A stretch of 64,000 bases of DNA from NCBI RefSeq assembly GCF_001544075.1, contig NZ_BCNT01000004.1, positions 310,001 to 374,000 of the forward strand, in the 5' to 3' direction. The notes under the pieces were generated by a model. That model saw only the letters and a list, made by a program, of their open reading frames with translations. It searched no databases and had not been told where the DNA came from. The translations under genes were made by a program, and so were the position numbers. Of this stretch, positions 33,431 through 41,245 are shown piece after piece. The DNA comes from Comamonas terrae (GTDB lineage Bacteria; Pseudomonadota; Gammaproteobacteria; Burkholderiales; Burkholderiaceae_C). Position 1 is the first letter of the stretch; every line of letters starts with the position of its first letter.

Positions 33431-33509
33431 GGCGGGTGTCTCCTCGTTGGAATTTGCCGCTATGCTCGCCGCGCCTGCCGCACGGCACAATCTGTCATAT
33501 TGGAAGCGA

Positions 33510-33530
33510 GGCTTTTGTTTTTTCGAAGCC
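33510..33530. promoter_or_regulatory. LysR-type dyad between lysR and the itaconate-like genes
   Basis: GGCTT and AAGCC flank exactly 11 bases (TTGTTTTTTCG), giving T-N11-A. The site lies 32 bases before the lysR ATG and 80 bases before the Bug gene start, a usual position for a LysR-type recognition site. Confidence 0.55.
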
Positions 33531-33561
33531 TTGCCGGGCCTGGTACATACCCTCAAGCACC

Positions 33562-34488
33562 ATGCAGTTTGACCTCAAGGATCTTCGACTCTTTGTTTTG
33601 ATAGCTCAAACTGGAAGCCTGACAAGGGCTTCAGAGCAATCCCATCTGTCGCTGGCTGCCACCAGTGCACGCATCCGCGCGCTGGAGGAACAGGCCGGCA
33701 TGCCTTTGCTGATCCGAGAGGCTAGGGGTGTAAGGCTTTCGGCGCCCGGCGAGGCCTTTTTGCACCATGCGCGGGCCATGCTGCAGCAGTCGCGCCAGCT
33801 TCAGGCCGACCTGCAGGAGTACGGCGCGGGACTGCGCGGCCATGTGCGCGTGTTTGCCAACACGACGGCGGTGGCGGACTTCATGCCCGACATCCTGGCG
33901 GCCTATCTCACCGAGCATCCCCATATCAGCGTGGACCTGCAGGAGCGCCCGAATGCTGGCATCGCGGCCGACATCCGCGACGGGCGCGCCGACCTGGGAA
34001 TTGTTGCCGGAGCCGTGGATACCCATGGGCTGCGCGTGATGCATTTCAGCACCGATCGGCTGGTGCTGGTGGCGCCCGATACCGAGCGCTGGGCAAAGCT
34101 GGATTGCGTGGCGTTCGCCGATGTGCTGCACGAGCGCTTCGTGGGCATGCACCGCGGCAGCACGCTGCAGACCTTTCTCGACCATTTGGGCCAGCAGCTG
34201 GGGGCCACGCTGAAGCTGCGCATACAGCTATCCAGCTTTGACACCATGTGCCGCATGGTTGCCGCCGGCGTGGGCATTGCCGTGGTGCCCGAGACGGTAG
34301 CCCTGCGCTTTCGCGGCACGCCGCAGGTATGCCGCGTGCCGCTGACAGATGCCTGGGCTGTGCGCCCGCGCTACATGCTGGTGCGCGAGGAGCAGCAGTT
34401 GTCGGCCCACCTGCAGGAGTTGATCGCCGCCATCGAGGACTATCACGATTGCCCGACGCCGGAGTTCCCCGGGGCTAGCGCCCGTTAG
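33562..34488 (+). CDS. LysR-family regulator of the itaconate-like island
   Basis: A 308-residue LysR regulator: MQFDLKDLRLFVLIAQTGSLTRASEQSHLSLAATSARIRALEEQAGMPLLIREARGV is the DNA-binding end and the effector domain follows from about 90. It is divergent from the Bug-hydratase-dehydrogenase-CoA transferase-PrpD-Bug-CitE genes with a T-N11-A dyad between. This is the standard layout for an inducer-dependent activator; itaconate or a related acid is the predicted effector. Its stop overlaps the stop of the opposing gene by four bases (TTAG). Confidence 0.87.
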   Translation: MQFDLKDLRLFVLIAQTGSLTRASEQSHLSLAATSARIRALEEQAGMPLLIREARGVRLSAPGEAFLHHARAMLQQSRQLQADLQEYGAGLRGHVRVFANTTAVADFMPDILAAYLTEHPHISVDLQERPNAGIAADIRDGRADLGIVAGAVDTHGLRVMHFSTDRLVLVAPDTERWAKLDCVAFADVLHERFVGMHRGSTLQTFLDHLGQQLGATLKLRIQLSSFDTMCRMVAAGVGIAVVPETVALRFRGTPQVCRVPLTDAWAVRPRYMLVREEQQLSAHLQELIAAIEDYHDCPTPEFPGASAR

Positions 34489-35561
34489 GCCCGGGCTTGC
34501 GCGTTCAGCTCACGCGCCAGCGTGGCCACCAGATCGGCCGCCGGCATGGCCCGCGCCAGCGGTGCGCCCTGGCCCGCCCAGTGGGCTGCGTAGTCGCTGC
34601 TGCCCTGTGCCGACGCGGCCTGGTGCAGGGCCTTGCCGGCGTCGTACACCATGGGGTAGCCGGGCAGAGCCTGCCCGTAGCCGCGGCCCAGCAGGTGCAG
34701 GCGGTTGACCATGCCGCGCGCGGGGCGGCCCGAGATGGCGGCCGTGATGCCGGTGTCGTAGGCCCTGTCGCTCTGCAGTTCGGCCCGGTAGGCCGGGCTG
34801 GCGGCGGATTCGGGGCAGAGGATGAAGGCCGTGCCCATCTGCACGGCGCAGGCGCCCACCTGCAGCGCGGCCGCAATGCCGGCGCCGTCCATGATGCCTC
34901 CCGCGGCCACCACGGGCAGGCGCGTATGGCGCACGAGGATCTGCACCAGCGCCAGGCTGCTCAACAGCCGGTCCTGTTCCGGATCGAAGCAGCCCCGGTG
35001 GCCGCCGGCTTCCATGCCCTGGGCCACGATCACGTCCACGCCGGCCTGCTGGATCTGCAGGGCCTCATCGAGCGAGGTGGCGCAAGCCATCGTGGTGGTG
35101 CCGGCCTGGCGCAGGGCCTCGATGAATGAAGCTTCGGGCAGGCCGAAATGGAAGCTCACCACTTGCGGGCGCTGGCGCAGCAGCATGGCCTGCAGCGGCG
35201 GGTTGCCGACGGCGCTTGCGTAGATGCAGCGCAGCGCCGTTGGCGGCGCGGCGCCGAAGCGCTCGAACTCCGGCGCCAGATACTCCAGCCATGCGGCTTC
35301 GCGCTGTACATCGGCCGCGGCATTGCGGTGGCAGAACAGGTTCACGTTGAAGGCGCGTGCCGTGAGCGCATGGGTCTGCGCGACATGTTGCTCGGCCTGC
35401 TCCACGCCATAGGCGCCGATGCCGACCGAGCCCAGGCCTCCCGCATTGCTGACGGCCGCCGCCAGCTGCGGCGTGGACGTGCCGGCCATCGGGGCCTGGA
35501 TGATGGGGTGCTGCATGCCCAGGCGGGCCATCCATGGGGTAGGGGCGGTGTTGGCGTTCAC
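34485..35561 (-). CDS. Nitronate monooxygenase-like flavoprotein
   Basis: A 358-residue FMN TIM-barrel protein of the nitronate monooxygenase (2-nitropropane dioxygenase) family. HPIIQAPMAGTSTPQLAAAVSNAGGLGSVG is the N-terminal FMN-binding pattern; VIVAQGMEAGGHRG carries the proposed catalytic histidine region and VVAAGGIMDGAGIAAALQVGACAVQMGTAFI binds the phosphate. It oxidises nitronates or acts on other substrates in this broad family. GTG start with AAAGGAA upstream. It follows the MFS gene by ten bases on the same strand, so the two are likely one operon. Confidence 0.85.
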   Translation of the reverse strand: MNANTAPTPWMARLGMQHPIIQAPMAGTSTPQLAAAVSNAGGLGSVGIGAYGVEQAEQHVAQTHALTARAFNVNLFCHRNAAADVQREAAWLEYLAPEFERFGAAPPTALRCIYASAVGNPPLQAMLLRQRPQVVSFHFGLPEASFIEALRQAGTTTMACATSLDEALQIQQAGVDVIVAQGMEAGGHRGCFDPEQDRLLSSLALVQILVRHTRLPVVAAGGIMDGAGIAAALQVGACAVQMGTAFILCPESAASPAYRAELQSDRAYDTGITAAISGRPARGMVNRLHLLGRGYGQALPGYPMVYDAGKALHQAASAQGSSDYAAHWAGQGAPLARAMPAADLVATLARELNAQARA

Positions 35562-35571
35562 GGGTTTCCTT

Positions 35572-36774
35572 TCAGGCGGCGGCAGTCTTTGGCTGCGCGC
35601 GGCTGGTGGCGATCATGATGGTACCTAGCAGCAGGGCGCAGCCGGCGATGGCGAACAGCGGACGGTAGGTGCCCAGGCCGGCATACATCCAGGCCATGAA
35701 ATAGCCCGAGGTGGCCTGCATGAGGGCAAAGGCCGCCGTGGCATAGCCCCACATGCGCTTGTGCTGCTGCGGGCCGATGAGCTGCATCAGATAGCCCGAG
35801 GTGATGGCGGCCATGCCCGGCGAGAGCGCGCCGACCAGGAACGAAGAGGTGGCGTGGCCCGCAAAGCCGGCCCAGAACAGCGGCATGGCGATGGCCAGGG
35901 TCTTGATCGCATAGGCGCCCGTGGTCGTGCCCCACCAGCCAAAGCGCGTGGCGCAGAAAGCCGCCGCCAGCGGCCCGATGATGGCGCCCACGCCGAAGAA
36001 GGCCCATTGCGTGGACGCATAGGCCGTGCCCAGCTGTTGCTCGCGCGCCAGATAGTCCACCCAGAACACGGTGTGCGGCACAAAGCCGAAGGCGTCGCAC
36101 ATATAGGCCAGCATGACCAGGACCACGGCAGCGCTCCAGGCGGCGCCGGGCGCCGGGCTGGCGGCGCGGGCGGCTGTCACAGCAGGGCTGCCGAAGCGCC
36201 GGGCCTGTGTCAGGCCCACCGACCAGGCCAGTGCGCTGCACAGCGCCATGGCGCACCACACGGCCGTGAGGCTGAGCCGTGCAAGGGCGGGAACCAGCGT
36301 GGCCGAGAGCAGTGCGCCGAAGCCGATGCCGCAGAACATCAGCGGTCCGAGCACGGAGCGGCGCGGCAGCGGTGCGGCCGCCATGGCCATCGACGGGCCC
36401 AGCACCATCAGCACGGCGCCGGTCACGCCCGAGATGCAGCGCCACACAAAGAACCAGGCCATGCCCAGGTCCGCGCCCAGGCCCGGCAAGTCGGGCCGGG
36501 CGCAGGCCGCAAAGCTCAGCGCGGTGGCGGCCCAGCTCCAGGCCAGCGTGCGCAGCATGCCCAGGCGCTCCGCCAGCCGCGCCGCGGCCAGCGCACCGAA
36601 CAGATAGCCCAGCAGGTTGGCGGCCCCGAGATAGGCCACCTGCTCGCCGCTGAACCAGCCGGCCTGCACCATTTGCGGCATCAGGGCCGTATAGCCGAAG
36701 CGGGCCAGGCCCACGCCGGCCAGCGTGGCCATGAAGCCGGTCAGCAGCAGGGGAAGTTCGTTGCGTTGGATCAC
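35572..36774 (-). CDS. YbfB/YjiJ-type MFS transporter
   Basis: A 400-residue, 12-helix carrier of the YbfB/YjiJ MFS family (LTGFMATLAGVGLARFGYTALMPQMVQAGWFS at the N-terminus, the RFGY signature; LSPGMAAITSGYLMQLIGPQQHKRMWGYATAAFALMQATSGY late). The start is GTG at 36774 with no strong ribosome site. It is divergent from a LysR gene and followed by the nitronate monooxygenase-like gene, suggesting uptake or export of that enzyme's substrate. Substrate unknown. Confidence 0.87.
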   Translation of the reverse strand: MIQRNELPLLLTGFMATLAGVGLARFGYTALMPQMVQAGWFSGEQVAYLGAANLLGYLFGALAAARLAERLGMLRTLAWSWAATALSFAACARPDLPGLGADLGMAWFFVWRCISGVTGAVLMVLGPSMAMAAAPLPRRSVLGPLMFCGIGFGALLSATLVPALARLSLTAVWCAMALCSALAWSVGLTQARRFGSPAVTAARAASPAPGAAWSAAVVLVMLAYMCDAFGFVPHTVFWVDYLAREQQLGTAYASTQWAFFGVGAIIGPLAAAFCATRFGWWGTTTGAYAIKTLAIAMPLFWAGFAGHATSSFLVGALSPGMAAITSGYLMQLIGPQQHKRMWGYATAAFALMQATSGYFMAWMYAGLGTYRPLFAIAGCALLLGTIMIATSRAQPKTAAA

Positions 36775-36832
36775 GATGGTCGGGCCGATGGGCTGGAGAC
36801 ACTGACAGGAGGGCAGGTTAGTGGCTTGGGGA

Positions 36833-36849
36833 AATCATGTCCAATGATT
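36833..36849. promoter_or_regulatory. LysR-type dyad between the MFS gene and lysR
   Basis: AATCAT and ATGATT are perfect arms around GTCCA; T36835 and A36847 give T-N11-A. It lies 39 bases before the lysR start and 59 before the MFS start. Confidence 0.55.
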
Positions 36850-36887
36850 GAAAATGATGATGTAAATCTCAAGGAAAGATGGGTGTC

Positions 36888-37859
36888 ATGCAACTCAAGT
36901 CCCTGCGCATGCTGGAGGCCGTCTGCGATACCGGCAGCTTTGGCGCTGCCGCCCAGTTGCTGCACACGGTGCAGTCCAATGTCACGGCCCATGTCAAGAA
37001 GCTCGAGGAGGAAACCGGCGCCCAGCTGCTGGAGCGGGCCAGCCCTGTCCACCCCACGCCGGCGGGGCGCCTGCTGCTGGAGCATGCGCGGCACATGCTC
37101 CGCACGCATGACCTGGCCCTGGCCCAGCTGCAGGGCCTGGACCCGCAGGGCGCCTCGCAGGTGGCCGGCACGCTGCGCATCGGCTCCATGGAAACCACGG
37201 CCGCGCTGCGCCTGCCGGTGCTGCTGGCCCAGCTGCGCCGCCAGCACCCCGGCATCGACCTGGAGCTGGAGGCCCAGCCCACGGCCGCGCTGCTGGAAGC
37301 GCTGATGGCCGGGCGCATCGATTGCGCTTTCGTGAACGGCGCGGCGCCGCACTCCGGGCTGCAGTCCTGGCCGGTGTTCCGCGAGGAGCTGGTGCTGGTC
37401 AGCGGCCAGCCGCTCACGCGCTTTCCAACGCCCCAGGAATTCTGCGCATCGGTGTTCCTGGCCTTCCGCCAGGGTTGCAGCTACCGCCAGCGCGTGGAGC
37501 TGCTCATGGCCTCGCAGGGCGTGACGGCGGTGCGCATCATGGAGCTGGGCATGCTGGACACCATCCTCGGCTGCGTGGCCGCCGGCATGGGCTATGCGCT
37601 GCTGTCGCGCGCGCTGGTGGAGGCGCAGCAGCAGCGTTTCGGGGTGCACTGGATTTCGCTGCCGCCCGGGCTGGCCGAGGAATTCGCGTGGGTGGACACC
37701 TGCTTCGTCACCGGCTCCGTCGCGGGCTGGTCGCCGGCCCTGCGTGCGTTCGCGCAGCTGCTGGGCATCCATGCACAGGCCATTGCGGCCGGCGAGCACG
37801 TCCGGCCGGGGCCGGCGCAGCGGGTACACCGGCGGCAGGCCGAGCCTATGCCTGCATGA
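36888..37859 (+). CDS. LysR-family regulator (divergent to MFS/monooxygenase)
   Basis: A 323-residue LysR protein starting MQLKSLRMLEAVCDTGSFGAAAQLLHTVQSNVTAHVKKLEEETGA. The effector domain (about 90-290) is followed by a 25-residue basic tail. An ATG three codons upstream (36879) has AAGGAA almost touching it, so 36888 is preferred. It should control the divergent MFS/nitronate monooxygenase genes through the dyad at 36833-36849. Its last 14 bases overlap the end of the ComM gene on the other strand. Confidence 0.85.
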   Translation: MQLKSLRMLEAVCDTGSFGAAAQLLHTVQSNVTAHVKKLEEETGAQLLERASPVHPTPAGRLLLEHARHMLRTHDLALAQLQGLDPQGASQVAGTLRIGSMETTAALRLPVLLAQLRRQHPGIDLELEAQPTAALLEALMAGRIDCAFVNGAAPHSGLQSWPVFREELVLVSGQPLTRFPTPQEFCASVFLAFRQGCSYRQRVELLMASQGVTAVRIMELGMLDTILGCVAAGMGYALLSRALVEAQQQRFGVHWISLPPGLAEEFAWVDTCFVTGSVAGWSPALRAFAQLLGIHAQAIAAGEHVRPGPAQRVHRRQAEPMPA

Positions 37860-39420
37860 GCGCACGGCGGTACTGCATGGCCTCGGCCACATGGACCGGC
37901 GCAATCGCCGTGCTGCCGGCCAGGTCGGCAATGGTGCGGGCAACCTTGAGCGTGCGGTGCGTGGCGCGTGCCGACCAGCCCAGCTTGGCTGCGGCCTTGT
38001 GGGCGAACTGCAGGGCCTCGGGCTGGAGCTGCAGATGGGCGTCGAGCAGCGCACCCTGCAGCAAATGGTTGGGCATGCCCTGGCGCTGCATGGCGGCATT
38101 TCTCGCTTCTTCCACGCGGGCGCGCACTTCGCTGCTGGACTCGCCGCCAGGGGCTTCGAGCAGCTCCTGCGCGGGCAGGGCCGCGACTTCGACATGCAGG
38201 TCAATGCGGTCCAGCAGCGGCCCGCTGATGCGCGCCTGGTAGCGCGACACCTGGTCGGGCGTGCAGCGGCAGGCGCGCACGCGCGAGCCCCAGTAGCCGC
38301 AGGGACAGGGGTTCATGGCTGCGACGAGCTGAAAGCGCGCGGGAAATTCCGCACGCTGCGCTGCGCGCGCAATGGTGATGCAACCGGTTTCCAGAGGCTC
38401 TCTCAAGGCCTCCAGCGCGCTCCTGGCAAACTCGGGCAGCTCATCCAGAAACAGCACTCCATGGTGGGCCTGCGAGACCTCTCCGGGTCTTGGGGGCGAG
38501 CCTCCTCCCACCAGGGCCACGGGGCTGGCCGTATGGTGGGGCCCGGCAAACGGGCGCTGGCGCCAGCGCTCGGGGCTGAAGCGGCCGCCGAGGCTGGCAA
38601 TGGCCGCGGTTTCCAGCGCTTCCCCGTCCGTCATGGGCGGCAGCAGGCCCGCGAAACGCTGGGCGAGCATGGATTTGCCCGAGCCCGGTGGCCCGACCAT
38701 CAGCACCCCGTGCGCGCCGGCCGCGGCGATCTCCAGCGCACGCTTGGCCTGGGCCTGGCCGCGCACATCGCGCAGGTCGGGTGCATCCGTCACGGGGGCG
38801 GGCGGCGTCGCCGTCACGCGGTGCCAGCCGGCTGCACCGCAGGCACCGGCGTCCGGTGGCGCAGCGGGCGTTTCCCCGGCATCCGCCGCAACCGGCGATG
38901 CATGGGCCAAGAACTGCGCCACCACGTCGAGCAGGTGGTGGGCGCAGAATACCTGGGCCGAGGGAACAAAGGCCGCTTCCTGGGCGCTGCCGGGCGGCAG
39001 TACCAGTGCCGCCGTCTGCTGCTGGCGCTGCAGGGCCAGAGCCGTGGCCAGAGCGCCGCGCACGGGGCGCAGCGCGCCGGTCAGCGACAGCTCGCCCGCG
39101 AACTCGAAGTCCTTGAGGCGCCGGGCGTCGATCTGCCCGCTGGCTGCAAGAATGCCCAGTGCGATCGGCAGATCGAAGCGACCCGAATCCTTGGGCAGGT
39201 CGGCCGGCGCGAGGTTGACCGTGATGCGCCTGTTGGACGGGAACTCCAGCCCCGCATTGAGGATGGCGGCGCGCACGCGTTCACGCGCCTCCTTGACTTC
39301 CACATCGGCCAGGCCCACGAGCGTGAACGACGGCAGGCCGTTGGCCAGATGGACCTCCACGGTGACGCCCGGGGCCTCCAGCCCCAGCAGGGCACGACTC
39401 TGGATCAGCGCAAGACTCAT
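37846..39420 (-). CDS. comM: YifB/ComM family Mg-chelatase-like AAA+ ATPase
   Basis: A 524-residue AAA+ protein. The N-terminal Lon-like domain (1-170: GLEAPGVTVEVHLANGLPSFTLVGLAD) precedes the ATPase with Walker A GPPGSGKS and Walker B VLFLDELPEF; the C-terminal Mg-chelatase domain holds MNPCPCGYWG and SGPLLDRIDLHVEV. ComM is a hexameric branch-migration helicase that extends integrated DNA during natural transformation. AGAGAGG precedes the ATG. It stands alone between a LysR gene and a MarR gene. Confidence 0.92.
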   Translation of the reverse strand: MSLALIQSRALLGLEAPGVTVEVHLANGLPSFTLVGLADVEVKEARERVRAAILNAGLEFPSNRRITVNLAPADLPKDSGRFDLPIALGILAASGQIDARRLKDFEFAGELSLTGALRPVRGALATALALQRQQQTAALVLPPGSAQEAAFVPSAQVFCAHHLLDVVAQFLAHASPVAADAGETPAAPPDAGACGAAGWHRVTATPPAPVTDAPDLRDVRGQAQAKRALEIAAAGAHGVLMVGPPGSGKSMLAQRFAGLLPPMTDGEALETAAIASLGGRFSPERWRQRPFAGPHHTASPVALVGGGSPPRPGEVSQAHHGVLFLDELPEFARSALEALREPLETGCITIARAAQRAEFPARFQLVAAMNPCPCGYWGSRVRACRCTPDQVSRYQARISGPLLDRIDLHVEVAALPAQELLEAPGGESSSEVRARVEEARNAAMQRQGMPNHLLQGALLDAHLQLQPEALQFAHKAAAKLGWSARATHRTLKVARTIADLAGSTAIAPVHVAEAMQYRRALMQA

Positions 39421-39492
39421 GGGCCTCTCTTTGGCATAGCGGGGTTGGCGCCTAGCTTATGCGCGCGTGCGGCCGGCGGGCAAGAGGGCTTG

Positions 39493-40038
39493 TCACGGCT
39501 TGGCGGCGGGGCGTTGCTGGCTGCGGTTGCGCGGCGCCTTGGGAATGCTGCCCTGCTGCTGCATGGCGGCCGCGCGCTCCCGGATGCGGGCGAAGGCCCG
39601 GGACACGGCTTCCAGCTCCTGCTGCGGCACATCGCGCAGCAGTTCCCGGTTGATGGCCTGGACCTGGGGAAACAGCTCGGCATGCAGCGCCCGGCCCGAA
39701 GGCGTGAGCTGCAGCAGCGCCTGGCGCGCATCGCCGGCCAGCCCGTGCTTGCTCACCAGGCCCTTGGCCACCAGGGCGGAGATGGCGCGCGAGGTGCGGG
39801 TCCGGTCCAGCTGGGCCTGCTCGGCCAGCTCGGAGGGGCGCATGGGGCCGATGTCGGCCAGCAGGCCGACCATGCGCCATTCGCGGCGCGTGATGCCGAA
39901 GCCGCCTTCGCACAGGCGCACCACCATGCTGCCGGCCGAGCCCATGAGGCGGGCCAGGTGGTAGAGGAACATGTCGTCCAGCGTGGATGCCTGCTGCCAG
40001 GGATGGAGCGGGGCCGCAGAGGCCTTGTCGTCAGCCAT
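39493..40038 (-). CDS. MarR-family transcriptional regulator
   Basis: A 181-residue MarR protein. The winged helix runs from about 50 to 120 (ITRREWRMVGLLADIGPMRPSELAEQAQLDRTRTSRAISALVAKGLVSKHG); the last 25 residues are basic and Gln/Pro-rich. It is divergent from a Bug receptor gene at 40135, with a 6-3-6 dyad between. It probably represses that receptor, and perhaps itself, until a phenolic or organic acid binds. The ligand is not evident. Confidence 0.87.
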   Translation of the reverse strand: MADDKASAAPLHPWQQASTLDDMFLYHLARLMGSAGSMVVRLCEGGFGITRREWRMVGLLADIGPMRPSELAEQAQLDRTRTSRAISALVAKGLVSKHGLAGDARQALLQLTPSGRALHAELFPQVQAINRELLRDVPQQELEAVSRAFARIRERAAAMQQQGSIPKAPRNRSQQRPAAKP

Positions 40039-40069
40039 GGGTCGTGCCTGTGGGTTTTCTCTAGGAATG

Positions 40070-40084
40070 ATGGATTAGATCCAT
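40070..40084. promoter_or_regulatory. MarR-type operator candidate
   Basis: ATGGAT and ATCCAT are perfect arms around TAG, 51 bases before the Bug gene start and 32 bases before the marR start. Spacing and length fit a MarR dimer. Confidence 0.5.
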
Positions 40085-40134
40085 TATGGGGAGGCTGCTT
40101 ACAGTGGCGCAAACGACAAGCGAGGAGACAACCC

Positions 40135-41121
40135 ATGCCCAGCCCCTTTTCTTTGCGCCGCGCCGGCCGCATCGCCGGCATCGCGGCCCTGCTGGCCAGC
40201 CCCTGGTGGGCGGCGGCGCAGGCCGCCGATGCCTGGCCCAGCAAGCCCATACGCATCATCGTGCCCAATCCGCCGGCCGGGCCTTCGGACATCGCCATCC
40301 GTCCGATTGCCGCGGCCGTGCAGGGCGTATTGGGGCAGGCCGTGGTCGTGGAGAACAAGCCCGGCGCCAACGGCAACATCGGCGCGGCCGAGGCCGCCCG
40401 CTCGGCCGCCGACGGCTACACCTGGCTCTGGGCCATGGACCCGGTGATCACCGTCAACAAGCACATCTACAAGAACATCGGCTACCAGAGCGATGCGCTG
40501 GTGCCCCTGAATGCCGCGGCCCGCTTCTCGCAGGCGCTGGTCTGCAACCCCAGGCTGGGCTTCAAGACCGTCAAGGACATGATCGACGCGGCCAAGACCC
40601 GCGACCTGACCTATGCCACGGGCGGCGCAGGCTCGCCCGGGCACCTGGTGATGGAGTCGCTGCTGAGCACCGCCGGAGTCAAGATGGTGCACATCCCCTA
40701 CAAGGGGCCGGCGCCCGCCATGCAGGACCTGATGGGAGGCCAGGTGGATTGCGGCTTTCTGGCTGCGCCCACCGCGCTGCCGCAGATCCAGAGCGGGCGT
40801 GTGACGGCGCTGGCGACTTCGGGCAGGCAGCGCTCGGCGCTGCTGCCCAAGCTGCCCACGATTGCCGAGTCGGGCTATCCGGAGTTCGACGGCACCTTCT
40901 GGCTGTTCCTGGCCGCGCCCAAGGGCGTGCCGCCAGAGATCCAGAAGCGCTTCCTCGCGGCCATGGATGCAGCCATCCGCTCGCCGGAGCAGCAGGAGAA
41001 GGTCAAGTCCGTGGACATCGAGATGGTCGGGTCGAGCCCCGAGCAGGCCCAGGCCAAGGCCCGCGAGCTTTCCGACAAATGGGGTGCGCTGGCGCGCAGG
41101 ATCCAGCTCAAGACGGATTGA
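40135..41121 (+). CDS. Bug/TctC-family periplasmic solute receptor (MarR-linked)
   Basis: A 328-residue exported receptor. Signal peptide MPSPFSLRRAGRIAGIAALLASPWWAAAQA. Motifs: PIRIIVPNPPAGPSDIAIRPIA, VVENKPGANGNIGAAEAA, AADGYTWLW and HIPYKGPAPAMQDLMGGQVDCGF. CGAGGAGA sets ATG at 40135. Expression is probably under the divergent MarR protein. A second Bug gene follows 124 bases later in the same direction. Confidence 0.9.
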   Translation: MPSPFSLRRAGRIAGIAALLASPWWAAAQAADAWPSKPIRIIVPNPPAGPSDIAIRPIAAAVQGVLGQAVVVENKPGANGNIGAAEAARSAADGYTWLWAMDPVITVNKHIYKNIGYQSDALVPLNAAARFSQALVCNPRLGFKTVKDMIDAAKTRDLTYATGGAGSPGHLVMESLLSTAGVKMVHIPYKGPAPAMQDLMGGQVDCGFLAAPTALPQIQSGRVTALATSGRQRSALLPKLPTIAESGYPEFDGTFWLFLAAPKGVPPEIQKRFLAAMDAAIRSPEQQEKVKSVDIEMVGSSPEQAQAKARELSDKWGALARRIQLKTD

Positions 41122-41245
41122 TGAACGGGCCGGAGGCTGCGCCGCAATCGCGCCGGCAGCGCGCTGAAAAGGCGCGTTGCCCAGGTCCGGCATGGCCGGC
41201 GGGCTGGCCTACACTGCATTTTTTCGGCGATGTCGCGGGAGATCT

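Noticed and set aside
37594-41121. Open frame of 1175 codons on the plus strand
   Set aside because: It is mostly the complement of the comM and marR genes, kept open by high GC; only its last part (from 40135) is a real Bug receptor gene.
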